Positions 1 to 13,770 are shown, counted from the stretch's first letter. The stretch: DNA of 64,000 nucleotides from Spongilla lacustris (GCA_949361645.1 OX442417.1:1252164-1316163); one strand, 5' to 3'. Numbers and translations: made by a program. The notes: a model not told the origin generated them from the letters alone.

Positions 1-1029
1 ATGCAATACCATGTAATGTAAGCACTGACAGGCACATGGGACTGGAGGTGTCAAGAGGTGTTAGGTGGTAATACAAGGTGTGCATCAACAGGACATGTGG
101 TATGGGAAAGATAGTCTACACATTCCCTTGGTGAGGTCATGATGATGTAATGTATGATACCTGAAATGTGGTAACCACTAAAAAAATACAATAGACCATG
201 TCAGTGATTACCAAAGGTTGCCCCCCTTGTGATATGACCACTAGGAATGTAAACAGCACAGCATGCAATAAGACTGTTCACATCAGCTGTGCCTCATGTC
301 ATACATCTCTCAGTACACATGTTCTCTTGTGGGTATATGTGACCAGCAGAAGATGCTACATTGTGTAAGTATGGGTCCATTTCAGGGTATTCTCAGCAGG
401 GCAGTGTCATGAACATGGCAAAGGTACACCATACTAGGTCATCCATCATATAGGATGGCCCAGTCATGAGACCATGATCAAATAGTGGTCCAAAACACCT
501 GCTACCTGATGGCTACAAATAGCTATAATATACAGCTGATTTCAGTGGTGCAAGGACACACCCACTAGTGGATACCTTTGGGACAGTATTAAAGTGTCAT
601 GATGTGCTTTCTTGGGTTTGAGGTGAGATAACAAATCTGACAGTTTGCCAAACTTGTGGGTTAATCACAAGCCCAATTATCCATACAAGTGATGTAAATA
701 GTTCCCATCACATACACTGTACTAGCCAATATCACCAGCAACATACATGTGGCTTGTCATTCTCTGAAATTGCCTAGTGCAGGGCATAAACTATGACCTC
801 ACTAATAGCATGTGGGTTTTCCCCCCAAATGTCCATGTATGGTCTGAGAGCACAATGATGGTGACCTCATTGTCATACATGAATGCAGAAGGGTCATCCC
901 ATTAAATGCAGTGACCATTATGTCCACATAATGTTGAACAGAGGCCCCATTAGGTGTGGCCTCAAATGATGTGTTCAACGTTTAATGTGCCCACACCCCT
1001 CTGATCAGACATAGCATGGGATAGCACAG
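1..1029. other. No gene seen; low-complexity repetitive DNA
   Basis: I see no open frame with recognisable protein similarity and no convincing exon. The sequence is rich in short words such as acatgt and tcatg, like the repeat region that follows. It is probably old transposon debris, but nothing can be assigned. Confidence 0.5.
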
Positions 1030-1245
1030 TGTGTTGTGAGGAGGCATTGTTTGCTGGTATGTCATCTCACAAAGAAAACACAGAGCTTGAGGATTGGAGC
1101 AGCTACTGCAGCAGCACAGGCAGGACTTCCACCCTCCACCATCCAACCACTGGGACCATGGCACAGCTCTGCATTCACAAGCTACACCACACAACCCACA
1201 CTAACACTTATCCCCACGGGCACTGCAAGTTTAACCCCTAGCCCC
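1030..1245 (+). pseudogene. Tyrosine recombinase C-terminal fragment (dead copy 1)
   Basis: The plus frame at 1036 encodes SLRIGAATAAAQAGL followed by STIQ and a Tyr-containing tail. This is the C-terminal catalytic box of a tyrosine recombinase of the kind carried by animal YR transposons (DIRS/Crypton type). The Arg of the H-x-x-R box is present, but the His position reads Gln (TQSLR). The tail around the nucleophilic Tyr is also altered compared with the copy at 19.6 kb. No upstream part of the enzyme is joined to it. It is an isolated, inactive transposon remnant. Which YR class it belongs to cannot be settled from this fragment. Confidence 0.6.
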
Positions 1246-1405
1246 CTGACTTGCCCCACACACCTTACCCTCCTAAAAACCCCTACCACCTGGAACCTTT
1301 AACCAATCCATTTTGAGGTTACACTTGGGTGGCACCCTTCTGGCCTCTACCCTGACCAGCCACTTAACCCCTCTACCACCTCATGGTATGGCACATCTGG
1401 TCACA

Positions 1406-1757
1406 CACAGGGAGAAGTTATAAACGTCCCGCCCGGATTTTTTTTGGCTGGTTTTTTGCAAAAACCCATCCTGGAATGGAGCAAATAGCATAAAAACCAT
1501 CCAGGGATTGAGCGTCCAGGGTGGGAATAGATATGGTTCTACCCTGGTTCTGTTGAACAAATACCATTTGAGGTAATAATTATTTCATACTTCAACATGG
1601 GTCTTGTTCGACAAAACCAGGGTAGAACAACATGGATATTCCCACCCTGGACGTTCAATCCCAGAATGGTTTTAAAGCTACATTGTGTATTAGGATCGGT
1701 TTTTGTTAAAAACCAGCCTAAAAAATCCAGGCTGGACGTTTATAACATTTTCCTGTG
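1406..1757. mobile_element. Fold-back MITE-like element, 352 bp
   Basis: The two halves are imperfect reverse complements over almost the whole length. The left end reads CACAGG..GTTATAAACGTCC and the right end is its complement (GGACGTTTATAAC..CCTGTG). Inside, both arms share the segments for CCAGGGTGGGAAT and TACCCTGGTT, and the centre is near 1,580. Both flanks carry ACA (1403-1405 and 1758-1760), a possible 3-bp target duplication. There is no coding capacity, so it would be a non-autonomous DNA element. Its superfamily is not assignable. Confidence 0.7.
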
Positions 1758-2320
1758 ACACCCCCAAGAGGTGACCCTACATCACCCTTGGCCCCAGGCC
1801 AGTTCAGCGGACTCATGATCACATCATCAGGGTAGTGGGCCCAACCAAGTACTACCCTGGTCCCCAGACCTGGCCTGATGGGCACACCTTATCAATATGG
1901 ACCCAGATGTGGGAGGGGACCCAGATGTGGGATTCATGGTATAGGTATCCATAGGTATCCATAAGCATTCATACAGCATTAAGGGCCCAGGGACATTTGG
2001 TGAACAGGTGAACATTAATGTGTTAAATGTATGCAACTTGCTAACACATCAACATCACACATATGGACACACAAGTAGATGTTCAGCTTACTAAAGCCAT
2101 TCCAGGGGGCACTGATTGATGATATGTACCACGGATTGTATGCTCTCATCTCCAAGCCTATTGCCCCTCAGGCTGCATGGGTGGAATGATATGAGAGGTG
2201 ATATTCACACCACAGCACCACTATTCCCTGATGGTCAGGTCATGCACACCCAGGGAAGATTAGACCAGGCATAATGGATATCACTACATACATGACAGAC
2301 ATCTATTCATCTTTCCATTC
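1758..2320. other. No gene seen
   Basis: Unassigned sequence. It holds a short direct duplication (ggacccagatgtggga twice near 1,900-1,930, and ataggtatcc twice near 1,940). No exon or RNA gene was recognised. Confidence 0.4.
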
Positions 2321-2847
2321 AGAAGTTGGACTCCTGATATGACGCCATGCGAACTTGTCAATGACATCATAGACCTCATGTACATGTGTACTCATATCAT
2401 AACACAAACTCACACATGAACTATGAATGAGTCACATACATGTGTTCATGTGCACATATACATGTGACTGTATGTACAGTAGGTGGATGTATGTATGCTT
2501 TACTATACTAAGCTAGATTCCTTTTAACCATTAACAATGTATGCTTGTTAACACAATGTGTATGAAGTTACTGCACCTCAATTTACATGATGAGATCATT
2601 TTATTTAATGCCCACTTGTGCCCTATGTGTGCAAACATTTCCAAATCATTTCATTGAATGACGACAAAAAGGTATACATTTCTTAGTTGTATGTACCTAA
2701 TATGCACAGGTGGTGGTGTAGTAAAACATAGAAGTACATTGCTCTCATGTTGTAGGAATTGATATGTCAAACAGATGGTAAATTGCCACGCACATACAGT
2801 GTACTGATTTACATGATTTTCGAATAGTAAAATTCACAAGACCATTC
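2320..2847 (+). repeat. Diverged partial copy of the ~1.6-kb repeat
   Basis: It contains the same landmarks as the later repeat units, in the same order: gttggactcctgatatgac, then agtaggtggatgtatg at 2,478, the ctttactatactaagctag block, and the tttacatgatgagatcattt block. Several stretches between them are missing, so this is a decayed, internally deleted member lying outside the main array. Confidence 0.6.
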
Positions 2848-2879
2848 ATGCATCAGATGCAACACACATTGGTTGGTTG

Positions 2880-3690
2880 TGGTTACATTCACCTACATGT
2901 ACATACCCTCACCTCACCACTCTCCACCACTTTCAACTACACACTGTGGCCCCCTACGCTATGTCAACATCCACTACCTACAGGGCAGGGATGCAGTAGT
3001 ATTCACCTCTTGTCATACACTCGTCATACATTAGACCTTTTGCTCTATACTCGGCATCAACCCCTTGCCAGGAGCCAAGCATTCAATCTACCTGTTTGCT
3101 GCCTATCTAAGTCAAACACTCCAGGCCAACACCATTCAGGTGTACCTGGCAGGCATCAGTCACCTACACCTTACCCATGGGTTCAGCAGTCCAGTGCATC
3201 ACAACCCAACGCTGAACCTAGCCATCCGAGGCATACAGCGTTCTCAAGGTCCAGCACACCTCAGGCCCAAGAGACTGCCTCTCACCATGGGATGCTGGAG
3301 CAACTACTGCGGCTACTGGAGGCTGACCCATTGAGCAGACATGACAAATTGATGCTGAAAGCAGCCCTGACCTTTGGCTTCTTTGGATTCCTAAGGGTCA
3401 GTGAGTACACTCTGACAAACAGGGGCAGATTTGACCCCACACTCAACTCAACAAAGAGCGATATCACCTGGGTCAAGGATGGCATGCACTTCTTTATCAA
3501 AAAGTCCAACGATCAAGTGTATAAGTAGGTGGATGTATGTGTGCTTTACTATACTAAGCTAGGACATGATACACATCACCACAGATCAAGTTGGGAGAGG
3601 TACTACCATTGCCATGGGCCACACCCACCGTGCATCATGCCCAGTTGTGGCACTGCAAGCCTACAGCGTTACCCCTTGGTCCCAGTCAGG
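2880..3690 (+). pseudogene. Tyrosine recombinase N-terminal and middle part (broken)
   Basis: From about 3,065 the frame encodes an SAM-like N-terminal DNA-binding region (SIYLFAAYLSQTLQANTIQ, then YLAGISHLHL). After a 1-base frameshift near 3,285-3,295 the other frame gives the start of the catalytic domain, ALTFGFFGFLRVSEYT, which carries the first catalytic Arg. The frame then runs to KKSNDQV, where a 65-bp insertion brings a stop. After the insertion the enzyme resumes (DQVGRGTTIAMGHTHRA, then CPVVALQAY). The C-terminal H-x-x-R/Tyr part is absent here, but fragments of it lie at 1.0 and 19.6 kb. The family resembles the many XerD-like recombinase genes of sponge and cnidarian transposons. 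It is inactive. Confidence 0.7.
3519..3583 (+). mobile_element. 65-bp insertion with 8-bp flanking duplication
   Basis: The word GATCAAGT occurs at 3511-3518 and again at 3584-3591, and the recombinase reading frame is continuous if one copy and the 65 bp between are removed. The inserted stretch (gtataagtaggtgg ... catcaccaca) is the same sequence found inside every ~1.6-kb repeat unit. It looks intron-like (gtaagt-type start, tactatactaag branch-like motif, acag end). However, exact GT-AG removal leaves 5 or 7 extra bases, so it would not restore the frame if spliced. Confidence 0.55.
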
Positions 3691-4930
3691 CTCAGTGGTG
3701 GGGGGTCAGCACCCCTATGGCACACTAGAACATTTGGGATCATGTGGTATCTCAGGGATTTATCTGACCCACCCTTTACCCACCCGCTACCCACCCGTAA
3801 CTTTTGGGCTTACCCACCCGTGACTTTTGGGCTTTACCACCCGTAAAAATTAGTTAATTGGTTGCGGGCGTCATCATTTCAATGCGCTGCGTGACTCTGA
3901 ATGATTTCATTGCCATACATGTAATCCCCTCCGCCCCCGCCCCCATGTATTCATTAGCGGTCACAAAAAAGTACACGTAATGTGCCGTTTGCGTGGCATG
4001 ATAGAGTTAAGACGAATCGAGTAAAGCGTTTGCATAGGAATGACAAAGCGTATGTTAAAAGTAGCGTCGTACATAAACGCTACGCATACGTTTATACGTG
4101 TACTTATTTTTCACCGCTACTGTACTTTTAGCCACACTGTTGCATTAGGACGACGGGTCTTAACTGTTGCCTTTTTCGATGAGCTTGTGTATAAGAGGTA
4201 TTTATTAGTACCATTAGGCCTATCGGTAGGCGTTATTTAAAATACTATTGCTAAAACGTCGGGAGACACAAAAGCAGCTTGTGTAGTTCGTGCCGGTGGG
4301 GTGGGTGTTTTGGTCGCAGCAGGTCTTCTATAGAGCCAGTACACACAGGTATTGCAGATCAGCCAGACGTTTTTTTGGAGACTTCAATCACTAGTAGTCA
4401 TTCAACATCGGATTTAGCAGGTCCCATTTCACCATAAGTACTGCTAAGTGGCAATGAAGCGAGCCAACCAAATCAGACAAAGAAGTTTAAATCAACCTAA
4501 CTGCATTTGTCATAAACCCTTGTGAGTCAGTGATGTTCCCAAATCTAAGGCTTGCTGCAATCAGATTGTTGCTGTTGCCATCTAGTTCTGCTGAAGCAGA
4601 ACGATAATTTTCAACAATGAGTAAATCCTGATCCTCGAGGCAAAATGGAAAATATTGTGGCACTTCGGAAATATATAAATGGAGTTTTTTCTTTATGGCA
4701 TAATTACAGAGTAAAATAGTTTTTGCAACAATTGTGCATTGCTATGTATGTGAACACTGGAAATCGATTTGTGTATGCTGTTGTTTATACATGTAACTAT
4801 TATTATTCATTCATGAATTGATTGTACACCATTGAATTCTGGCGCGCATATGACATTTTATAGCTTCCATGGTTGACATAACCCACCCGTGCCCAGTTGA
4901 CTACCGACCCATCATAAATAAAAGCCAGAT
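3691..4930. other. Transposon tail, then unassigned CpG-containing sequence
   Basis: 3,691-3,730 (gtcaggctcagtggtggggg) is part of the recombinase transposon, since it recurs at 8,770 and 19,985. Around 3,770-3,850 the words acccacccg and cttttgggctt are repeated. From about 3,850 to 4,930 the sequence is different from its surroundings, with more CpG, and appears once in this window. No exon is convincing. Confidence 0.45.
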
Positions 4931-4934
4931 AAAT

Positions 4935-5150
4935 CCCTGTATCTGATCAGCATATTCATGCTATGAATTTGCTGAAGTGTTAACAGGCCAAAGCCAGGGA
5001 TGTACAGGCTCAAGCACTTAGTGTGATTCCACAGCTAGAAAAGGTACTCCCTCCCCACCCCTCACACCCTCCCCTCCTTACCACTCACATCACCCACGAC
5101 CCAGGACCCAGTTTGTTTGATCACGTATGCAGGTATCCAACAGTGATATA
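4935..5150 (+). mobile_element. Recombinase-transposon 3' fragment
   Basis: The block starting tctgatcagcatattcatgc and ending in acccagtttgtttgatcacg recurs at 8,836-8,945 and 20,032-20,245. The 20-kb copy reads in frame as DQHIHAMNSLKWEQAKA followed by QALSVIPQLEKE. In the other copies this always lies close to recombinase pieces, so I take it as part of the same transposon. This copy has a stop (ttgctgaagtgttaacag) where the others read TGG. The function of this peptide is unknown. Confidence 0.5.
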
Positions 5151-8100
5151 GAAAGCAGCATGCTCCTCACACAGGGCCCACACACAAAGGAAATTACATA
5201 ATAATTTATAATCAATACAGTAGTCCATCACAACATGTAGGTGTTTTTGTGTATGTTTTGTGTGAGGGACTAGCCACAGCTTGCACATAGCCACACACCA
5301 TAAAACCAAGCTGCTCTCATCAAGCCCTTACAGCTACTAGTCACTTAATCCACATCCACCCTCACAGCTCCCACTAGTATATGACATCACTATATAAATG
5401 AGAAGTGCTCATCTTTCCATTCACAAGTTGGACACCTGATATGACCCCATGTGAACTTGTGAATGATATCATAGACCTCACACCATGTACGTGTGTAACT
5501 GCATGTATACATAACACACATACACATGCATACATATACATGTGTGTAAGTAGGTGGATGTATGTGTGCTTTACTATACTAAGCTAGGACATGATACACA
5601 TCACCAGTTTTGTGCCCTCCTCCCCTCTCCCTCATAAATGCTTATAGGAAGTGTGATAACACCAAAGTTTGATGCTACTGGATTTCCTAGATGTTTTCCA
5701 TAGTGACAATGGGCTAATTTGACATACATGTACATGTAAGTTGGTGGAATATGAAACATGGGAGCTAACAAACTGATAGACAACCAGTTATGTGCTGCCA
5801 TTTATGTCCATATCCATACAGTACCAGTGCCCTAGTCAGATTAATGCACTGGGCTAAAAGGTTGACATATACATTTGAACTTACTTGAGGTGAGTCAGGG
5901 AGGAGAAATGACTTGAAGCTGCACACAATGCTTCCATGCCCTTTGCTCCTACACTATTATCAGATAAGCTGGAAGAAGGAACAGCAATCATCAATAATGA
6001 AGCACACAAATGATACACACACAACATTTACATGTACACGTAGTAAGTACAATTGTTTTGGATGTCCTCCTCCCCTCTCCATACACTGTACAATGTTGGG
6101 GATACATACATGTACACTGCACCACATAGAAGAGTATGTGCAATGGTACCAGCTATGTGGATTAACATCCTCTTAATCTGGCACTGCCATAGACTGTGAT
6201 TTGATTTAGGCACAGCATAACATGAAATCAAAACAGTTCATGTCTAATACCAGTAGAGTCTTGTAGATAAATTCATGTATATGTATGCATGCATGCTACA
6301 TGTACATGTACACAACAAAATGTGTGTATGAAGTTACTGGTCCTAATTTACATCATGAGATCATTTTATTTAATGCCCACTTGTGCCTCATGTGTACAAA
6401 CATTTCCAAATCATTTCACTGAATGACAACAAAAAGGTATACTTTTCTTAGTTGTATGTACCTAACATGCAACAGGTGGTGGTGTAGAAAAACAGAGAAG
6501 TACATTGATCTCATGTTGTAGGAATTGATATGTCAAACAGATGGTAAATTGACACTCACATACAGCATACTGATTTACATGATTTTTGAAGAGTGGTAAA
6601 ATTCACAAGACCATTCATGCATCTCTTGCAACACACATTGATTTGCGTACATGTATTTTGTATGTGTTTGAATGTATTTTGTATGTTGTTGTCTGAATGT
6701 GAGGGACTAACCACAGTTTGCATGTAACCACACACCATTAGAACCATTATGCCCTTACAACTGCTAGGTGCTTAATTCACAACCCTCTCCCTCCTCCCCT
6801 ATGGAATACACATAAGGCCCACTACATACAGGGCAATTGCCCAATACAATGTATATCGTTTTCCTTCTCCCCACTAATATATTACATTACGAACAAATTA
6901 TGGACAAAATATCACCAGGCCTAATTGACATCACTACATGACAGATGTCTATTCATCTTTCCATTCAGAAGTTGGACACCTGTTATGACCCCATGTGAAC
7001 TTGTCAATGACATCATAGACCTGATGTACATGTGTATGTGTACCTGCATGTACACACACACATGTATACACATGCATACATGTATACACACACATGAACT
7101 ATGAAAGTCATGGATCTTGTGCACACGTTGTATGAGTCACTTACATGTGTTCATGTGCACATATACATGTGTGTAAGTAGGTGGATGTATGTGTGCTTTA
7201 CTATACTAAGCTAGGACATGATACACATCACCAGTTTTGTGCCCTCCTCCCCTCTCCCTCCTAAACGCTTATAGGAAGTGTGATGACACAGGATTTGATA
7301 CAAAGTGTGATGCTATTGGATTTCCTAGTTGGTTGCCATAGTGACAATGGGCTAATTTGACATACATGTAAGTTGGTGGAATATGAAACATGGGAGCTAA
7401 CAAACTGAAGGACAACCAGTTATGTGCTGCCATATATGTCCATATCCATACAGTACCAGTGCCCTAGTCAGATTAATGCACTGGGCTAAAAAGGTTGACA
7501 TATACATTTGAACTTACTGGAGGTAAGTCAGGGAGGAGAAATGACTTGAAGCTGCACACAATGCTTCCATGCCCTTTGCTCCTATCCTATTCTCAGATAA
7601 GCTGGAAGAAGGAACAGCAATCACCAATAATGAAGCACACAAATGATACGCACACAACATTTACATGTACACGTAGTAAGTACAATTGTTTTGGATGTCC
7701 TCTTCCCCTCTCCATATACGGTACAATGATGGGGATACATACATGTACACTGCACCACATAAAAGAGTATGTGCAATGGTACCAGCTATGTGGATTAACA
7801 TCCTCTTAATCTGGCACTGCCAAGAACTGTGATTTGATTTAGGCACAGCATAACATGAAATCAAAACAGTTCATGTCTAATACCAGTAGAGTCTTGTAGA
7901 TAAATTCATGTATATGTATGCATGCATGCTACATGTACATGTACACAACAAAATGTGTGTATGAAGTTACTGGTCCTAATTTACATCATGAGATCATTTT
8001 ATTTAATGCCCAGTTGTGCCTCATGTGTACAAACATTTCCAAATCATTTCACTGAATGACAACAAAAAGGTATACTTTTCTTAGTTGTATGTACCTAACA

Positions 8101-8744
8101 TGCACAGGTGGTGGTGTAGTAAAACATAGAAGTACATTCATCTCATGTTGTAGGAATTGATATGTCAAACAGATGGTAAATTGACACGCACATACAGCAT
8201 ACTGATTGACATGATTCTTGAAGAGTGGTAAAATTCACAAGACCATTCATGCATCACATGCAACACACATTGATTTGCGTACATGTGTTTTGTATATACT
8301 TGAATGTGATTTGTATGTTGTTGTCTGAATGTGCGGGACTAACCACAGTTTGCATGTAACCACACACCATTAGAACCATTATGCCCTTACAACTGCTAGG
8401 TGCTTAATTCACAACCCTCTCCCTCCTCCCCTATGGAATACACATAAGGCCCACTACATACAGGGCAATTGCCCAATACAATGTATATCGTTTTCCTTAT
8501 ATATTACATTATGAACAAATTATGGACAAAATATCACCAGGCCTAATTGACATCACTACATGACAGATGTCTATTCATCTTTCCAATCAGAAGTTGGACA
8601 CCTGATATGACCCCATGCGAACTTGTCAATGACATCATAGACCTCATGTACATGTGTATGTGTACCTGCATGTACACACACTCATGTATACACATGCATA
8701 CATGTATATATACGTCATGGTGTGGCAAACTGGCTGACCCAATG

Positions 8745-8965
8745 GTAACAAGCGTTACCCCTTGGTCCCAGGTCAGGCTCAGTGGTGGGGGGTCAGCACC
8801 CCTATGGCACACCTGAACATTTGGGATCATGAGGTATCTGATCAGCATATTCATGCTATGAATTTGCTGAAGTGGGAACAGGCCAAAGCCAGAGCTGTAC
8901 ATGCTCAAGCACTTAGTGTGATTCCGCAGCTAGAAAAGGAGCAGTTGAAGGGGAAACCTGACATT
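8745..8965 (+). mobile_element. Recombinase-transposon fragment inside repeat unit 3
   Basis: The segment runs from taccccttggtcccaggtca through the DQHIHAMN block to about 8,965. The same two blocks are adjacent at 19,965-20,130, so this is an internal piece of the same transposon, here truncated on both sides. It interrupts the ~1.6-kb repeat. Confidence 0.55.
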
Positions 8966-9597
8966 CACTACTTTTTTTACCTACATGTACTTGTTCGACA
9001 AACATACATGTATACATGTATATGCATACATATTAAACTTACACACCTGTTCTACAAACACATGTACATGCATACATATTACAATGTCCGAACAAATCTG
9101 ACAATGTCCGCCTCAAAGTTATTTTGGGCACTGATACATGTCACCAGATTTGTGCCCTCCTCCCCTCTCCCTCCTAAATGCGTATAGGAAGTGTGATGAT
9201 ACAGAATTTGATACAAAGTGTGATGCTATTGGATTTTCTACATGGTTACCATAGTGATTACCTACATGATTGCCATAGTAACAATGGGTCACATACATGT
9301 ACATGTAAGATGGTCGGATATGAAACATGGGAGCTAACAAACTGAAGGACAACCAGTTATGTGCTGCCATTTATGTCCATATCCATACAGTACCAGTGCC
9401 CTAGTCAGATTAATGCGCTGGGCTAAAAGGTTGACATATACATTTGAACTTACTCGAGGTAAGTCAGGGAGGAGAAATGACTTGAAGCTGCACACAATGC
9501 TTCCATGCCCTTATCTCCTATACTATTATGAAATAAGCTGGAAGAAGGAACAGGAATCATCAATAATGAAGCACACAACTGATACACACACAACATT

Positions 9598-9835
9598 TGT
9601 AGGTCTAAGCCCGGCATCCACTGACACTGCCTTCGGACATTGCAACTGTAGCATCAGCACAATGACCCTATCGCACACACACACAACTTGTATCTCCATT
9701 TGTACTGCTACCTGGAACCAATCAGCTCTAAATCAATCCATTTGGGGGTTCACACTTGGGCGGCACACTTCGGGCTTCTACACCCTGACCTAACCACTTC
9801 ACCTTGACCAGTGCCATGGTGTGGCATGTATATAA
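9598..9835 (+). mobile_element. Recombinase-transposon end fragment
   Basis: The stretch from cccggcatccactgacactg to the tail near gtgccatggtgtggcatg matches 19,723-19,940, which directly follows the recombinase C-terminus there. It is therefore the end of the coding region plus 3' non-coding DNA of the same element, with a block acacttgggcggcac also seen at 1,320-1,335. Confidence 0.6.
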
Positions 9836-12800
9836 TTCTATCTAGATCTAGCACTCAACTTGATTTCACTTATGTGTACGCACCTGTTTTACAAACATAC
9901 ATGTATATACATGCATACATATTAGAATGTCCGAACAAATCTGACAATGGCCGCCCAAAGTTAATAATGGATTGGATTTTCTAGATGGTTGGCATGGTGA
10001 CAATGTGGTATTTTGACATACATGTAAGTTGGTGGAATATGAAACATGGGAGCTAATAAACTGAAGGACAACCAGTTATGTGCTGCCATATCCATACAGT
10101 ACCAGTGCCCTAGTCAGATTAATGCACTGGGCTAAAAGGTTGACATATACATTTGAACTTACTGGAGGTAAGTCAGGGAGGAGAAATGACTTGAAGCTGC
10201 ACACAATGCTTCCATGCCCTTATCTCCTATACTATTATTAACTAAGCTAGAAGAAGGAACAGCAATCATCAATAATGAAGCACACAAATGATACACACAC
10301 AACATTTACATGTACACGTAGTACGTACAATTGTTTTGGATGTCCTCCTCCCCTCTCCATATACGGTACAATGATGGGGATACATACATTGACACTGCAC
10401 CCCATAGAAGAGGCTATGTGGATTAACATACTCTTAATCTGGCACTGCCAAGGACTGTGATTTGATTTAGGCACAGCATAACATGAAATCAAAACAGTTC
10501 ATGTCTAATACCAGCAGAGTCTTGTAGATAAATTCATGTATATGTATGCATGCATGCTACATGTACATGTACACAACAAAATGTGTGTATGAAGTTACTG
10601 GTCCTAATTTACATCATGAGATCATTTTATTTAATGCCCAGTTGTGCCTCATGTGTACAAACATATCCAAATCATTTCACTGAATGACAACAAAAAGGTA
10701 TACTTTTCGTAGTGGTATATACCTAACATGCACAGGTGGTGGTGTAGTAAAACATAGAAGTACATTGATCTCATGTTGTAGGAATTGATATGTCAAACAG
10801 ATGGTAAATTGACACGCACATACAGCGTACTGATTTACATGATTTTTGAAGAGTGGTAAAATTCACAAGACCATTCATGCATCACATGCAACACACATTG
10901 ATTTGCGTACATGTATTTTGTATGTGTTTGAATGTATTTTGTATGTTGTTGTCTGAATGTGAGGGACTAACCACAGTTTGCATGTAACCACACACCATTA
11001 GAACCATTATGCCCTTACAACTGCTAGGTGCTTAATTCACAACCCTCTCCCTCCTCCCCTATGGAATACACATAAGGCCCACTACATACAGGGCAATTGC
11101 CCAATACAATGTATATCGTTTTGCTTCTCCCCAGTACTATATTACATTACGAACAAATTATGGACAAAATATCACCAGGCCTAATTGACATCACTACATG
11201 ACAGATGTCTATTCATCTTTCCATTCAGAAGTTGGACACCTGATATGACCCCATGCGAACTTGTCAATGACATAATATACCTCATGTACATGTGTATGTG
11301 TACCTGCATGTACACACACACATGTATACACATGCATACATGTATACACACACATGAACTATGAAAGTCATGGATGTTGTGCACACGTTGTATGAGTCAC
11401 TTACATGTGTTCATGTGCACATATACATGTGTGTAAGTAGGTGGATGTATGTGTGCTTTACTATACTAAGCTAGGACATGATACACATCACCAGTTTTGT
11501 GCCCTCCTCCCCTCTCCCTCCTAAATGCTTATAGGAAGTGTGATGATACAGGATTTGATTCAAAGTGTGATGCTACTGGATTTCCTAGATGGTTGCCATA
11601 GTGACAATGGGCTATTTTGACATACATGTAAGTTGGTGGAATATGAAACATGGGAGCTAACAAACTGAAGGACAACCAGTTATGTGCTGCCATTTATGTC
11701 CATATCCATACAGTACCAGTGCCCTAGTCAGATCAATGCACTGGGCTAAAAGGTTGACATATACATTTGAACTTACTGGAGGTAAGTCAGGGAGGAGAAA
11801 TGACTTGAAGCTGCACACAATGCTTCCATGCCCTTATCTCCTATACTATTATTAGCTAAGCTGGAAGAAGGAACAGCAATCACCAATAATGAAGCACACA
11901 AATGATACACACACAACATTTACATGTACACGTAGTAAGTACAATTGTTTTGGATGACCTCCTCCCCTCTCCAAATACGGTACAATGATGGGGATACATA
12001 CATGTACACTGCACCACATAGAAGAGTATGTGCAATGGTACCAGCTATGTGGATTAACATCCTCTTAATCTGGCACTGCCAAGGACTGTGATTTGATTTA
12101 GGCACAGCATAACATGAAATCAAAACAGTTAAGGTCTAATACCAGTAGAGTCTTGTAGATAAATTCATGTATATGTATGCATGCATGCCACATGTACATG
12201 TACACAACAAAATGTGTGTATGAAGTTACTGGTCCTAATTTACATCATGAGATCATTTTATTTAATGCCCAGTTGTGCCTCATGTGTACAAACATTTCCA
12301 AATCATTTCATTGAATGACAACAAAAAGGTATAATTTTCTTAGTTGTATATACCTAACATGCACAGGTGGTGGTGTAGTAAAACATAGAAGTACATTGAT
12401 CTCATGTTGTAGGAATTGTTATGTCAAAAAGATGGTAAATTGACACGCTCATACAGCGTACTTATTAACATGATTTTTGAAGAGTGGTAAAATTCACAAG
12501 ACCATTCATGCATCACATGCAACACACATTGATTTGCGTACATGTATTTTGTATGTGTTTGAATGTATTTTGTATGTTGTTGTCTGAATGTGAGGGACTA
12601 ACCACAGTTTGCATGTAACCACACACCATTAGAACCATTATGCCCTTACAACTGCTAGGTGCTTAATTCACAACCTACTCCCTCCTCCCCTATGGAATAC
12701 ACATGAGGCCCACTACATACAGGGCAAATGTATATCGTTTTCCTTCTCCCCAGTAATATATTACATTACGAACAAATTATGGACAAAATATCACCAGGCC

Positions 12801-13284
12801 TAATTGACATCACTACATGACAGATGTCTATTCATCTTTCCATTCAGAAGTTGGACACCTGATATGACCCCATGCGAACTTGTCAATGACATCATAGACC
12901 TCATGTACATGTGTATGTGTACCTGCATGTACACACACACATGTATACACATGCATACATGTATACACACACATGAACTATGAAAGTCATGGATGTTGTG
13001 CACACGTTGTATGAGTCACTTACATGTGTTCATATGCACATATACATGTGTATAAGTAGGTGGATGTATGTGTGCTTTACTATACTAAGCTAGGACATGA
13101 TACACATCACCAGTTTTGTGCCCTCCTCCCCTCTCCCTCCTAAATGCTTATAGAAAGTGTGATGATACAGAATTTGATACAAAGTGTGATGCACATACAC
13201 ACACATGAACTATGAAAGTCATGGATGTTGTGCACACGTTGTATCAGTCACTTACATGTGTTCATGTGCACATATACATGTGTG

Positions 13285-13770
13285 TACAGTGGAAACCATC
13301 ACACTTGGAACAATAATTTTTTAGTACTTTTTTTGACAACATTTGAATTTATCTCAATAACAATAAGCTCAAATGCAAATCTGACAACGTAGGTATATTG
13401 TACAACTATTTTTCAATACATGCTGAAAGTTAAAAAGCATCACGTGACTATTTACTTTTGTTATTAACACTTGTTGTGACCCTAGTACATAAAAAATTGT
13501 AAGCTGAATTCCTGCTCCTGTAGGCAATAGATCTTAGCCAAATTTGCAATATATCTAGAGAACAAGCATCACCAACCTTTGGCCGCGTGTGTTTTTAAGT
13601 CCGGTAAATAGTTACAGTTTTATCGAGCTGGATGTGCGTTTTTAGCTAGTAAAAGCTTAGGGATGCTATTTTGTTGTACGCTCTCACTGAACGGCTATAT
13701 TTTGTCTCCGACTCGGCACATGTTAGATCTATCTCAAAAGCATACTTCGGAGGCAATAGACCCTCCTACA
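13285..13770. other. ~480-bp insertion in the repeat array, unassigned
   Basis: Sequence unrelated to the ~1.6-kb unit. It lies between two copies of the block acacatgaactatgaaagtc (13,200 and 13,773), which is normally present once per unit. No coding potential or terminal inverted repeat was recognised. The duplicated flank suggests insertion or an unequal exchange. Confidence 0.45.

Noticed and set aside
3517..3584. The recombinase insertion as a functional GT-AG intron
   Set aside because: Any GT-AG removal leaves 5 or 7 extra bases relative to the uninterrupted gene, shifting the frame.
8543..8908. 121-codon minus-strand frame
   Set aside because: It spans a repeat-unit block and a transposon fragment on its non-coding strand; similar frames recur in other units and none shows protein features.
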